A DNA stretch of 64,000 nucleotides. Origin: Desmodus rotundus (Eukaryota > Chordata > Mammalia > Chiroptera > Phyllostomidae). Location: the NCBI RefSeq assembly GCF_022682495.2, contig NC_071392.1:110474896-110538895 (forward strand), written 5' to 3'. The notes beneath the pieces are model-generated. The model made no database searches and was not told the origin of the DNA. It saw only the letters and a list, made by a program, of their open reading frames with translations. A program made the translations under genes and the position numbers. The first letter of the stretch is position 1. Every line of letters starts with the position of its first letter. Shown in pieces: positions 11,375-21,990 of this stretch.

Positions 11375-11472
11375 GAGCCAATCCATTGTGTATAAATATA
11401 TAGATATATATATATAGGTTTCATTATCCCCTTCAGGGCTGCCAGAGAATATATTCTTTTAATATGTATAAT
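11375..11472. repeat. Duplicated element, copy 2
   Basis: 'gagccaatccattgtgta', an AT-dinucleotide tract, then the 54-bp block 11419-11472. The block is identical to 9267-9320 except for one G/A difference and lies in the same orientation, about 2.15 kb away. Confidence 0.75.
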
Positions 11473-11779
11473 ATATTTGAGCTGCTACATGACTCGCAGC
11501 AGGGGAGGGAGGGCGGGTGGCCCTCAACTGACATTTCAGAGGCATTTCCAGAGACTGGGAAACAGCTGACTTTGGCAAAGTGCAGGCTTCCACTTGGCTG
11601 AGGTTGGTCTCGTCGCCCGCAGGGCAAGGGGTCTGAGGTGCAGTCCCCACCCCGAGCCTGGGCCCGGCCCTGGCATTTCTTCTCTCCTATGGGAGTGGTT
11701 CATCTGATCCGTTTGGTTACCCACAGCTTTCCATTGTTAAGTGGTCTTCAGCTATAACAAAGGGTCTGGGGCAGCCTGG

Positions 11780-11895
11780 GAAGTTCGAAGCTGTGTGCTA
11801 GCTGTGTGATCTCGGGCAAGCTGCTTCAACTGTCTGAACCCTAGTGCCTTCACCGGTGGAAGGAGAGAGCAGGCTAGCTTGCAGAGTGAAAGCAG
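11780..11895 (+). repeat. MIR SINE fragment
   Basis: 'gctgtgtgctagctgtgtgatctcgggcaagctgcttcaactgtctgaaccctagtgccttca' follows the MIR consensus in sense orientation. Confidence 0.7.
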
Positions 11896-11899
11896 ATCA

Positions 11900-12765
11900 C
11901 GCATGTGCGTATGGAAAAGGAGTGCCAAGCGGGTGCTCACGACTGGGGACATGACCCAGGTACATGACCCTGGAGAAGTGACCCCTGTGCTGAGACCGGA
12001 AAGATGACCCCAGATGAAGAGGGTCAGGGAGGGAGAATGTTCCATGTACTGCTCAAGCCTGCTAAAGCAGGGGATGGGTCCAGCGTGAACTGGGCTGCCC
12101 TCAGCTGGCAGACGTAGCTCAAAGTGAGTTGAGGGTCCTCATGGCCCTCAGAGCCTCAGCCCCCCAGCCTTTGCCCCGGCAAGGGCACGGTGCCAGGACT
12201 TCAGCCTCGGGGTCCCGCCTTGCTTGCCAGTTGCCCTCGGTGCTTCCCTCAGCAACTTCCCAGGAAGAAATACCATGTCTTCCTTGGTAGCTAGGCTTAC
12301 TTATAAATGAGGTCAAAATGAACGGTGGCTTGTTTTTTCCCTGGCGTTTCTCGGCATCTCTGACTCTCCAACAGCCTCTGCTCATTTGTCTCTCTCTGGG
12401 CTCCCTTCTGGCCCTCCTGACCCAGGCTCTTCCCTCACGTGGGCCTGGCCACCTGGCAGAGGAGGACAGCGGCCACCAGGGAACAAAAACCCTAGTTCTG
12501 GGGCAGAAGGGCCTATGCACGGTCCCCGGCCAGCTGAATCAGCACCACCAGGAGCTTCTGAGTCAGTAGATTTGGGGCTGGGGAATCCTATTTCCCAAGC
12601 TCCAGGGTGATGCTGAGACAAGGCTGGGTTCAAGGGCCTTGATCCAGGGGTTCAGAACCACAACCCACCAGCAAAGGAAGGTGAGTACAGAGGGAGGAGG
12701 CAGGGCCCTGTTGTGGAACCCTAAACTTCTGCCAGTTAGCTCAGTTCTATGGCTTGCTTTCCTCA
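11900..12765. other. Intergenic DNA
   Basis: GC-moderate single-copy DNA. Several 60-130 codon frames overlap on both strands here, none with a recognisable domain, so no gene is called. Confidence 0.5.
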
Positions 12766-12769
12766 CCCC

Positions 12770-13440
12770 TTTCCCCATCTCAGTAAAGGACACTTCCAAA
12801 CATCGAGTTTTTTAAGGCATCATCCCAGACTCCTCCCTGTCTCCTCCCTCTCATCTACCAGCACAACCCATCACCCCCACTTTAAAACATATTCAGAATC
12901 CTTCACGTCCACAGCTACCACCCTGGTCTGAGCTACCAGCATCTTTCCCCTGAATTATTGCAACAATTACTATTGTCTGGTCTTCTGACTCCCATCCATG
13001 CCCTGCGCCGGCCCATTCTCCACCCAGCAGCCAGAAGGATCTTTGAAAAATATAAATCTGATCATTTTCCTTGCCCTATTTCACCCTTTCCACTTGCCTC
13101 GCCTCTGCATGGCTGGCTCCGTCTCATCTTTCAGCTCCCAGTTTCAATGCTGCCTTATAAAGAGGGCCCTCCCCTGACAGCTCCCGCTAGGAGAGCCTCC
13201 CCTCCTCAATTATTCATTACCCCTGCCCTTTCTGGGCTTCTTTCACAGCACTGATTGCAATCCGCAATTATTTGTTTGTTGTTTACTTGTTTGACAGGCT
13301 GTCTGCCCCCTCTGGTTGGTGAGGTCCCTGGGGGCAGGGCCTCATTTTTCTGCTTGCTGCTCAATCCCCCCCACCCAGGGCAAAGCCTGGCGCACAGCTG
13401 GTGCACACTGTAAGCTTCCCAGAAGAACGGGAGGGTGCTG
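12770..13440 (+). repeat. L2 LINE 3' fragment
   Basis: L2 sense landmarks in order: 'agaaggatctttgaaaaatataaatctgatcattttcc', 'tcagctcccagtttcaatgctgcc', 'gggccctcccctgac', 'ttgtttacttgtttgacaggctgtctgcccc', 'gtgaggtccctgggggcagggcc', 'aaagcctggcgcacagctggtgcaca'. Confidence 0.75.
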
Positions 13441-13444
13441 TTTG

Positions 13445-14025
13445 ATGGACGGGACTCACCATTTTGACTCATGCTACTTAGGTGATGAAAATGCACACTC
13501 TTTGGTCAGAGGGCCATCTCGTTATCCAGGCCAGCAGTGTCCAGGAATGAGTGGGGGTCTCTTCTGGAAGAAGTTATGCCTGAGCAGTGCAAGAACGGAG
13601 TCCCCAGGACACTGGCCCAGCCACCTCTTAAGCCTCCAGCCTGAGCTAGGATGAAGCAGAAAGGAAGAGAAAGAACCGGAGGTGCCCGTTCCCTACATAC
13701 CCATTTTACAGACTAATAAACATTTCTTCAGGGCCCCTTCTGCACACTAAGGAACCTCCAGAGGGGCAAAGTCCCCAGGGTTGCCCTCCAGACCCCAGCC
13801 CGGCGCTCACAGACTTCCCAGCAGCTGATGAAAGTCTCTGAGGGGACCGAGAGGTCACAGAGTCCATCCCTCTGGCCCAGAAGCCCATCTGAGCAGCCCA
13901 GTTAGAGAACAGTACTCCCACCCTCTTTCCTACAGACCCCGCCATTAAGTCTGGAGGTGGTGTGGCACGCTGAGTTGGGACGGAGATCTCAGTAGCATTC
14001 CTAACCCTTTCTGAACAACCGAGGG
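13445..14025. other. Intergenic DNA
   Basis: No gene or clear repeat recognised. CpG density rises toward the island at 14.03 kb. Confidence 0.45.
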
Positions 14026-14029
14026 ATCT

Positions 14030-14465
14030 TGAGGCTATGGGAGTCTCAGAACCGTCTGAGCGTCCTCCCTCGAGGTCCCGGTCCGTCCTCCGCCCGCAAC
14101 AGTCGGGAGTGGAAACGGCGGCGCTCCTCCGTGGAGCGCTGGCGCCACCTGCTGGACGGTGGCGGGAGGGCAGCCCTGGTTCTCGCCGAGGAGGGTGCTG
14201 TCTGCGGGTTGGCTGTGCCACGGTCCTGGAACCGCAGACGGCGGGAGGTTGACAGACACACCAATACCCGCCGGCCTGAGACACTCCAGGCCCATCCTAC
14301 AACGTGGACACAAGACCACCTGGGCCCTTCTCCGGAGCCCGGAACAGCATGGAAGGGGTGGCTGGTGGTGGAAGATGTGGACAGACTTTGGACCCGTGGA
14401 CGGGGGCTCCTCGCGGCGTGGGGCGGGGCGGGGCGGGAAGAGGCGGGCCTGCGTAAACACTCCAG
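14030..14465. promoter_or_regulatory. Orphan CpG island
   Basis: Dense CpG DNA far from any recognised gene, with 'cggcggcgctcctccgtggagcgctggcg', a GC-box cluster 'ggggcggggcggggcgg' (about 14420-14436) and a CTCF-type site. Open frames of up to 224 codons run through it on both strands but end in low-similarity sequence and L1, so they look like a by-product of high GC. It could be an unannotated promoter or an enhancer; transcription cannot be judged from sequence. Confidence 0.6.
14142..14155 (-). promoter_or_regulatory. CTCF core motif
   Basis: On the - strand the site reads CCAGCAGGTGGCGC, which fits the 14-bp CTCF core CCASYAGRKGGCRS at every position. It sits inside the orphan CpG island. 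Confidence 0.65.
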
Positions 14466-14849
14466 GAGGAAAAGGCACACCCAGTGACCCAGCGGTGGGA
14501 AAAGTGCCACGCGCCAGGGACAGGTCATGTCCTAAGGGAGAGGAGAGGAGGCCGACTCCACTGTCACAGGGCAGCGTCACAGGAAATCCCTCAGCTGTGG
14601 ATTACTTCCTTCAAGGTTCAGAGAGTATCCAGTCGCACAGGAACCACAGCGGGAACCTGAGGCTGGGAGGAGCACCTGGGGGTCTGAGACCCCTGGCTTG
14701 GAGCTCTTCCCTTTGGAAGTCAGCCTTGCTGGCTTTTCACTCACTCAGTGTGGACTTGCTGAGCACCGCCTACAGGCCCCTTGCTTGCTGTGACCTGAGC
14801 TTCCAGTGGCGGGTAAAGTCCCCACCCTCTTGAAGCTTGGTGGGAAAAA

Positions 14850-15230
14850 TGGACCATTAAAAAAAAAAAGCAAGCAAATAGGAAATATGATGCCAGTTGA
14901 TAATCTAGCAATTCCACTGCCAGGTATACCCAAGAAAAAGGAAAGCATATGTCCATCTGTCCACAGAAAGCCTTGCCCGTGAGTGTTCACAGCAGCTTTA
15001 GTCCTCACAGCTGAAAAGTGGAAACAGGCCAGGTGCCCAAACAGCAGAGTGAACAAACAATTCACCGTACATCCGGACGATAGAACACAGCTCAGCAATA
15101 AGGCAGAATGAATAACCAATACCCCCGACAACATGTATGAATCTCAGAAACACGATGCTGAGCAAAAGAAATCAAACAGCAAAGAGTACATGCCAAGTTA
15201 ATTATTCCATGGTGTGCAGTTCTAGGAGAG
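14850..15230 (+). mobile_element. L1 LINE fragment (old)
   Basis: Reads as an eroded L1 ORF2/3' segment in sense: 'gataatctagcaattccactgccaggtataccc', 'cacagcagctttagtcctcacagctgaaaagtgg', 'aatgaataaccaatacccccgacaacatgtatgaatctcagaaac'. No open frame remains. Confidence 0.75.
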
Positions 15231-15639
15231 GAAAAGCTAAGCTACAGTGACAGCAAGCAGACCGGTGAATTCCTGGAGCAGGGAGGGAGCTGTCCAACTG
15301 AACCTTTTGGTGGCAGATGACACAGGGTATGGCAGACACTGATGTGCCACGGCCATCAGCCCCACACACCACGATGGCTTCCGGAGCCTCTCTGCCTAAG
15401 GGAGTCACCTGCCCACAGCACAGAGCTTGGCTGGATGCAGAGGACAAGCCAGGAGTGTTCAACCTCAGGGGAGACCCCCAATCAATGAGGACCAGAATTT
15501 AGAGGGTAAATACCCCATCTTCCTCCAGGGCCAGGAGGACAGTGTAGAAGGGAGGTGCCGAGAGCTCAGTTTGAGATCCTCACTCTCTCAGGGTTGTGCA
15601 AATGTAGAATCAGCGCCTGAGAGCAGAGGCCTTCTTAAA

Positions 15640-16425
15640 TGTTTTTGTAAGAGTTTTATTGAGATATAATTCACATATCATCAAGTTCCCCTCTTACAGT
15701 GTATAATTCAGTGGTTTTCAGTATATTCATAAAATTGTGGAACCATCACCGCTAATTCCAGAACATTTTCATCACCCCCAAGGAAACCCTGGACCCTTTC
15801 CTTAACCAGCTATGATCTCACACTCCACCCCACCGCTGCCCCCAGCCCTAGACAACCATTAACCTGCTTTCTGTCTCTATGGATTTGCCCAGTGTAGACA
15901 TTCCACAGAAACAGAATCATACAGCTTGTGGTCCTTCGTGTCTGGCTTCTTCCACTTAGCACGTGTAGCCTGTATCAGCACTTCACTCCTCTTTATAGCT
16001 GAACAATACTGCACTGTATGGAAAAGGCACATTTTTGCTTGTCCATTCATCAGTTCATGGACATTTGGGTTGTTTCCACGCTTTGCCCATTGTGAAAATG
16101 TTGCTGTGAACATTTCTGTACAATTTGGTGAAGATGTATGTTCACTTCTCTTGGGTGTGTACCTAGGAGTGGAATTACTGGGTCACATGGTAAGACAACA
16201 TTTAACTTTTGGAGGAACTGCCAAACTGTGTTCACAGCCGCTGCACCATTTCACATTCCCACCGACAATGGATGAGGGCTGCGGTCTCTCCACATGCTCG
16301 CCAACACTTGTCACTTTCTGTCTTTTTGATTACAGCCATCCAGAAGGTGCAAAGTGGTATCTCATTGTGGTTTCTGCTTGGCTTCCTCACCCTTCTGTGG
16401 GGCCTTTTTGATGCGTCTCCACCTA
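15640..16425 (-). mobile_element. L1 LINE fragment, antisense
   Basis: 'gagttttattgagatataattcacatat' followed by 'acatttgggttgtttccacgctttgcccattgtgaa' and 'taggagtggaattactgggtcacatgg' is the reverse complement of an old mammalian L1 ORF2/3' region. The - strand frame at 16050-16235 carries the ORF2-type stretch VWQFLQKLNVVLPCDPVIPL. It is broken and non-functional. Confidence 0.8.
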
Positions 16426-16428
16426 GTA

Positions 16429-16464
16429 CCTCAGAGGGTCCCTCAGAGGGTCCCTCAGAGGGTG
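16429..16464. repeat. 12-bp tandem repeat, three copies
   Basis: cctcagagggtc twice, then cctcagagggtg (16429-16440, 16441-16452, 16453-16464). Confidence 0.9.
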
Positions 16465-16614
16465 GGGTCCGCGGCAGTGATGCCCCCACCACATCCTGTG
16501 TTGGCTGTCTCTCCCCTGTCTCACTTCTCAGCTCCACACATGCTTCCTGTGATCACTTTTGATACCAAATCCTGGTCTCGGGAACCCAAGCTAAGGCACA
16601 CTGCCTGAAGGGTC

Positions 16615-16960
16615 ACAGTGTGAAATTAAGAAACTCTTCTAGGAGCAGTGAGAGGAACTTGAAGAGTTTTAAGTGGAGGGGTGATGGAGCCTGGTCTCTC
16701 TTCTGGAAGATCACACCGGCTTCCCTGTGGGAACAAGCTGTGGGGCATCATGAGCAGGAGGGGGAGAGCAGGGAGGCGCCACTGCCATGGTCTGGCTGGA
16801 CCGAACAGGGCCGCGAGGAGCGAATGGGCTAGCACAGTGTCCGACGAAGACCTGGTGCTTGGGAGCTGCTTGTGGGGTCCAATGGAACTGAGAAGGGCCA
16901 CGAAAACCTCTGGATCGTGGTGGCGTCTGGGACAGGATTCGATGGCGTGGTGAGATTTCA
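16615..16960 (-). repeat. L2 LINE fragment
   Basis: 'gcagtgagaggaacttgaagagttttaagtggaggggtgatggagcctgg' and 'ttctggaagatcacaccggcttccctgtggg' match the antisense L2 pattern ('...gagttttaagcaggggagtgacatg...'). Diverged. Confidence 0.5.
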
Positions 16961-17289
16961 AGAGGTGGAGTTGTGTGTGTGGCACTCAGGGGGAGGGCAA
17001 AGTATGAACAAATACCCCGAGGCAGGATTCTAAAAGAAAAGAAAGGAGAGCGGTTTGCCCAGAGCCTCGGGGGCCTGGGAGGAGCGGGAAGAGGCAAACT
17101 GAAATCGCCAGGACAGGGTGTCCCTGCTTCTTGGAAACTTCTCGGAAGTTGCAATTACCAGAACAACCTTAGGTAATGGAAACTGAGGCAGGAGCGGGAG
17201 TATGCACTTGCAGTCCCGGGACAGGGGAGGGCCAGGGTGAGGGTTAAGGTTGGAGGTGGACGGGGCTTGTCTTCTGATCTTTTCACGTG
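16961..17289. other. Intergenic DNA
   Basis: GC-moderate single-copy sequence without recognised gene or repeat. Confidence 0.4.
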
Positions 17290-18115
17290 GTCTTTCACGG
17301 AGCAAAGTTTGTGATGGGGTCAAAGTAGATGAGGTCAGATTTCCCTCTTCTGGACCATGCTTTCGCTGTCCAGTCTAAGATCTCTCTAGATCCTAAATAT
17401 TTCCTCCAATTTTTTTTCCCTAAAAACTTTACAGTTTTCCATTTAAGTCTACAACACATTTCTGAGTTAATTCTTGTGTAATATGCAAGATTTAAGTTGA
17501 TGGGCATGTCTGTGTGCGTGTTCGCCTGTGGACTTCCAACTGTTCCAGCAACCTTCCCTGCATTCAACTGCTTTTGCCTCTTTGTCAAAAATCAGTTGGG
17601 CTCATTTATGTGGGTCTAGTTTTGGTTTCTCTGTTCTCCTACATTGATCTATGTATCTACCCTCCTGCCCGTACCAAACAAGCCTAAATTTCTGTAGCTA
17701 TATAGTAAATCTCATTCTCAGGCAGAGTAATTCCTCTCATTTTATTTTTCTGATTCATAATTTTTACTATTTACATATGTTTACTATTTACATATAATAT
17801 TTACATATGTTTTACTATTCTAGGGCTTGTACAAAATATATATTTATATTTTGCTCATGTGGTGGATATTACATGGATCGACTTTTGTATGTTGAGCCAC
17901 CCTTTCACCACTTGGCCACTGGGTATAACCGTTTAAAATGCTGCTTTTAATACTTGGTTTGCTAGCATTTCGTTGAGGTGTTTAGCATCAGTGTTCATAA
18001 GGAAGGTTGGTCTTTAGTTTTCTTTTTTTGTTGTGTCTCCGTCTGGCTTTGGTATCAAGACGACGTATGGAATGAGTTCAAAATGTTCCTTCTTCTTCAG
18101 TCCTGCTGGATTTTA
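17290..18115 (-). mobile_element. L1 LINE fragment, antisense (older copy)
   Basis: Antisense L1 ORF2. The stretch around 17940-18090 ('tttgctagcatttcgttgaggtgtttagcatcagtgttcataagg', 'gtctggctttggtatcaagacga') is the reverse-transcriptase region. The same region occurs again at about 18200-18420, so this must be a different L1 copy from the one that follows. Confidence 0.7.
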
Positions 18116-18560
18116 TCAAATGCTTTTCTGCCTCTATTGATATAATCATGTGGTTATTATCTTTCACTTCGTTTATGTGGTGATCACAATTATTGGTTTG
18201 TAGATATTGCGCCAACCTTGCATCCCCAGGATAAATCCCACTTGATCCTAGTGTATGACCTTTGTGATGTATTGCGGGATCCAGTCTGCTAACACTTTGT
18301 TGAGGATTTTAGCCTCGATATTTATCAGGGATATTGGCCTATAATTTTCTTTCTTTGTAGTGGCTTTATCTAGTTTTGGAATTAGGATAATGCTGGCCTC
18401 AGAAAATGAGCTTAGGAGTCTTTCCTCCTTTTGAATTTTTTGTAATTGTTTGAGAAAGCTAGGTGTTAGTTCTTTGAATGTTTGGTAAAATTCACCTGTG
18501 AAGCCATCCAGTCCAGGACTTTTGTTTGTTGGAGTTTTTTTTTTAAAAATTACTGCTTCA

Positions 18561-18760
18561 GCCCTGGCTGGTGTGGCTCAGTGGATTGAGTACTGGCTTG
18601 TGAACCAAGGGGTTGCTGGTTCAATTCCCAGTAGGGCACATGCCTGGGTTGCAGGCCAGGCTCCCAGTGGGTGGTACGCAGGAGGCAACCACACATTGAT
18701 GTTTCTCTCCCTCTATCCTCCCTCCCTTCTCCTCTGTCTAAAAATAAATAAAATCTTTTT
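18561..18760 (+). mobile_element. Ves SINE with perfect target-site duplication
   Basis: Complete copy from 'gccctggctggtgtggctcag' to 'aaaataaataaaatcttttt'. The 16-bp sequence aaaaattactgcttca occurs at 18545-18560 and again, unchanged, at 18761-18776. The perfect duplication and consensus-like body make this one of the youngest insertions here. It interrupts the L1 ORF2 region. Confidence 0.95.
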
Positions 18761-19461
18761 AAAAATTACTGCTTCAATTTCACTAGCTGTAATATGTCTA
18801 TTCAGATTCTCTGATTCTTCCTGAAATAGTTTTGGAAGATCATATATTTAGGAATTTATCCATTTTGTCCAGATGGTCCAATTTGTTGGCATATAGTTGT
18901 TCATAATATTTTCTTTACAATCTTTGTATTTCTTGGGTGCCAGTTGCCACTTCTCCTCTTTCATGTCTGCTTTTATTTGCCTCCTCTTTTTCTTCTTGGT
19001 GAGTCTAGTTAAAGGTTTGTCAATCTTGTTAATATTCTCAAAGAACCAGCTCTGGGTTTCATTGACTTTTTGTATTTATTTAGATTCTATTTCATCTCTG
19101 ATCTTTATTATTTCCCTCCTCCTACTCACTGTGGGTTTTGTTCTTCCTTTTCAAGTTCCTTTAAGTGTAATGTTAAATTGTTTGAGATTCTTCTTATTTT
19201 TGAGATAGGCCCATAATACTACGAATTCCCCTCTTAGACTTCTTTCCCTGTGTCCCTTCGAGGAAGTGAAGGGTTTCTACCTATGCCTCCAAAGATTGGC
19301 TATTTGACCTCAAGAATTTTTTCTCTTTGAAATTATATTCATCAGACGAAGTAAATTTTCTGAAAGTCATTGTTCATGTCCATGGGTCATGTCTGTTGTG
19401 TTCTCGTTTTCATTTGTTTCCAGGTACCTTTTGATCTTTTTTGATCTCATTGTGAACCTAT

Positions 19462-19818
19462 TCATTGTTTCGTAACATGTTCTTTAGTCTCCATGTCATT
19501 GTGCATTTTTAAGTTTATTTCCTTGTGACTGATTCCTGGTTTCACACCATTATGGCCAGAGAAGATGTGTGATATGAGTTCGATCTTCTTAAATTTATTG
19601 AGACTTGTTTTGTGTCCTACTATGTGAGTTAACCTAGAAAATGTTCCATGTGCACTTGAAGAGAATGTATCTTCTGCTGCTTTGGAGTGAAATGCTCTGC
19701 AGATATCAATTAAATCCACCTGATCTAGTGTGGCCTTTAAGGCTGCCGTTTCCTTATGAATTTTCTGTCTGGAAGATCCATCCATTGATGTCAACAGGGT
19801 GTTAAAATCCCCAACCAT
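19462..19818 (-). pseudogene. L1 ORF2 endonuclease-domain remnant
   Basis: A 118-codon - strand frame beginning MVGDFNTLLTSMDGSSRQKI, followed by 'LKATLDQVDLIDICRAFHSK' and 'FSRLTHIVGHKTSLNKFKKI'. These match the C-terminal half of the L1 apurinic endonuclease domain, with the catalytic GDFN (Asp, Asn) and the 'S..DHI'-type region altered to 'LTHIVGHK'. The frame is cut by stops on both sides and cannot make ORF2p. Confidence 0.85.
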
Positions 19819-20157
19819 GACTGTGTTACCGTCAGTGTCTCCCTTTATGTCCAGCAGGATTTGCTCTACATTCCGGTGTTCTTATGTCGGGTGCACATGT
19901 TTACAGGAGTTACATCCTCTTGTTGGATTGCTCCCTTTATCATTATGTAGTGTCCTTCTTTGTCTCTTATTACAGAGGCAATTTCTTCTTATTAGAGACA
20001 TCTTCTTTCTCTCTTTGTAAAGTCTATTTTGTCAGATATAATCATTGCTGCTCCCACTTTTTTTAAATTTCCATTTTCATGAAATATCTTTTCCCATCCC
20101 TTTACTTTTAGTTTGTGTGTATCTTTTGTTCTGAGGGGGGTCTCTTGTACACGGCAT

Positions 20158-20890
20158 CAAGGTCTGTCTGGAAAAAGTCCAGCCATTGTTAGTATAACAA
20201 GAATGGTTTGCATGACGTGAATGTAACCTGGCAGCCAAGGAGAGAGGACTGGAATGTGCATGAGAGCAACGATGACTTCACTGTTCTAGTCAGTGGGGGG
20301 AGGGGGGTAGATGCCATTGAGTGAGCACATGAACTATGTGGCCGTCCTATTCAAAATGACTGAGTAGAGCAACAAATCTGCATCAGATTTTGCATTAAGC
20401 TCGAACATTCCTCTACAGAAATTCTTTGGATGATTCAGAAGGCTTTCAGGGATGATGCCATGAATGCAGCACAATCAAAGTGTGGCACAGATGCTTCAAA
20501 GACAGTTGAGAATCTGTTGAAAGTGATCCACTTTCTGGAAGGCCAGCAACAAGCAGAACCCCTGAGCATGGTGAATGTGTAGGGCCTGCAATCAACAAAG
20601 ACTTCTGGCTTTTCCCAAAGCTAAAATCACTTTCGAAAGGGAAGAGATTTCAGACTGTTGATGAGATTCAGGAAAATACAACAGGGCAGCTTATGGCAAT
20701 TCTAACACAGAATATTGCAGTGTTTTAAACAGTGGAAGAGACGCTGGGAAAACTGTGTGAGGTCCCAAGGTGCCTACTTTAAAGGGGAATGAGGTGTCAT
20801 TGTCCTATGTACAATGTTCCTCGTGTATTCTTCAATAAGTTTCTCTACGTGTCGTATTACATGGCTGGCTGAATACTTTCTGGACAAGCC
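20158..20890 (+). mobile_element. Mariner-family DNA transposon, internally deleted
   Basis: Inverted ends: left 'ggtctgtctggaaaaagtcc' (20161-20180), and right, read on the - strand, 'aggcttgtccagaaagtatt' (20889-20870). Translated pieces between them give mariner transposase hallmarks in broken frames: KVWHRCFKDS, 'ESVESDPLSGRPATSRTPEH', then near the end a 'LKSLSKGKRFQTVDEIQENT'-type C-terminus. The central part with the DDE-type catalytic aspartates is absent. It is inserted in the antisense L1 near 'gtacacggca/tatacatggg'. Species-level family not assigned. Confidence 0.8.
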
Positions 20891-21059
20891 TCATATACAT
20901 GGGCCTTGTTTTTTTTTTTATCCATTCACTACTCTATATCCTTCAACTGAAGCGTTTGAGCTATTTACATTGAAAGTGATTACTGATAGGTATGTATTTA
21001 TTGCCATTTTATTCTTTTAACTGTGCTCCTGTTTTTTCTTTGTTTTTCTCCTTCTCCTT

Positions 21060-21420
21060 CTAGCAGGCCCTTCAACATTTCTTGTAATACTTGTTTGGTG
21101 GTAAAAACTCATTTAGCTTTTTCTTGTCTGGGAAGCTCTCTATTTCTCCTTTAATTTAAATGACAGCCCTGCTAGGTAAAGTAGTCTTGGTTGTAGGTCC
21201 TTACTTTTCATCATTTTGAATGTTTCACGCCAATCCCTTCAGGCCTGAAATGTTCTGTTGAGAAATCAGCTAAGAGTCTTATGAAAGCACCCTTGTAGGT
21301 AACTATCTTTCCCTTACAGCTTTTAACATTCTCCCTTTGTCTTTAACCTTTGCCATTTTAATTATGATATGCCTTGGTGTGGGCTTCCTTGGGTCCATCT
21401 GATTTGGGACTCTCTGCCCT
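21060..21420 (-). pseudogene. L1 ORF1 C-terminal remnant
   Basis: Translating the - strand in pieces gives the ORF1p C-terminal pattern: lack of sequence between 'RILKAARG'-like, 'TYKGAF', 'LSADFSTEHF', then 'KMMKSKDLQPRL' and 'KLNEFLPPNKYYKKC'-like stretches with frameshifts. This is the nucleic-acid-binding end of L1 ORF1p. Non-functional. Confidence 0.6.
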
Positions 21421-21426
21421 GCCCAC

Positions 21427-21526
21427 ATTTGTGCCTTTTTTCTTTTTCTTTCTGTTTTTCTTTTGTTTGTTTCTTTCTCCTCCCTCCCTCCCTCCCTTCC
21501 TTCCTTCCTTTCTTTTTTTTTTTCCT
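21427..21526. repeat. Polypyrimidine tract
   Basis: CT/T-rich run (including four 'ctcc' then four 'cttc' units) at the 3' side of the antisense SINE at 21527. It probably grew from that SINE's poly(A) tail. Confidence 0.8.
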
Positions 21527-21652
21527 TCCCTCCTCAGCTGAGGATATGTTTATTGATTTGAGAGAGAGAGGAGGGAAGGTGGAGGGAGAGAGAGACACAT
21601 TGATGTAAGAAACATGGACCAGTTGCCCCTGTACATGACACAGCCAGGGCTT
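21527..21652 (-). mobile_element. Ves-like SINE fragment, antisense
   Basis: The - strand reads 'agccctggctgtgtcatgtacagg', '...ttacatcaatgtgtctctctctccctcc...' and 'ctctctctcaaatcaataaac'. The tRNA-like middle is deleted. Diverged relative to the + strand copies, so older. Confidence 0.7.
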
Positions 21653-21654
21653 AG

Positions 21655-21745
21655 TCATTATTTCGTCAAATAGGTTCTCACTCCCTTGCTCTATCTCTTC
21701 TTCTCCTGGTATCCCCATGATATGCATGTTGTTATGCTTCATGTT
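21655..21745 (-). pseudogene. L1 ORF1 RRM-region remnant
   Basis: The - strand encodes NMHIMGIPGEEEIEQGSENL followed by FDEIMT. This is the 'I.GVPEGEE....ENLFE.I' signature at the start of the ORF1p RRM domain. It is cut by the SINE on one side and the hAT-like element on the other. Confidence 0.8.
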
Positions 21746-21975
21746 GTCCCCCACACCAGAGCCATGGACCAGTTCCAGTCCCTGGCTTATTAGGAACCAG
21801 GCCACATAGCAGGAGGTGAGCATGGGGTGAGCAAGTGAAGTTTCACTTGCATTACCTCCTCAGCTCCCCTTCCTGTTTTACGCCCTCCCCAAGCACGACC
21901 CCGCCCTGTCCTTGGAAAAAACGTCTTCCACAAAACCAGTCCCTGGTGCCAAGTAGGTTGGGGAGTGCTCCCTTA
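21746..21975 (-). mobile_element. Short hAT-like non-autonomous DNA transposon
   Basis: Contains 'gagccatggaccagttccagtccctggc', 'ttaggaaccaggccacatagcaggaggtgagc' and 'ccagtccctggtgccaagtaggttgggga'. This is the layout of an old, widespread mammalian non-autonomous DNA transposon with 'ccccaacc' ends. I recognise the sequence but am unsure of its RepeatMasker name. It is inserted in L1 ORF1. Confidence 0.6.
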
Positions 21976-21990
21976 AAGTATCATCATTTG

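Noticed and set aside
14159..14833. 224-codon + strand frame through the orphan CpG island
   Set aside because: Competing frames of 150-190 codons run on the other strand over the same DNA, composition is simply Arg/Gly/Pro-rich, and nothing resembles a known protein.
18897..19208. Very hydrophobic + strand frame resembling a membrane protein
   Set aside because: Antisense of L1 ORF2; A-rich L1 coding sequence read backwards gives Phe/Leu/Ser-rich frames.
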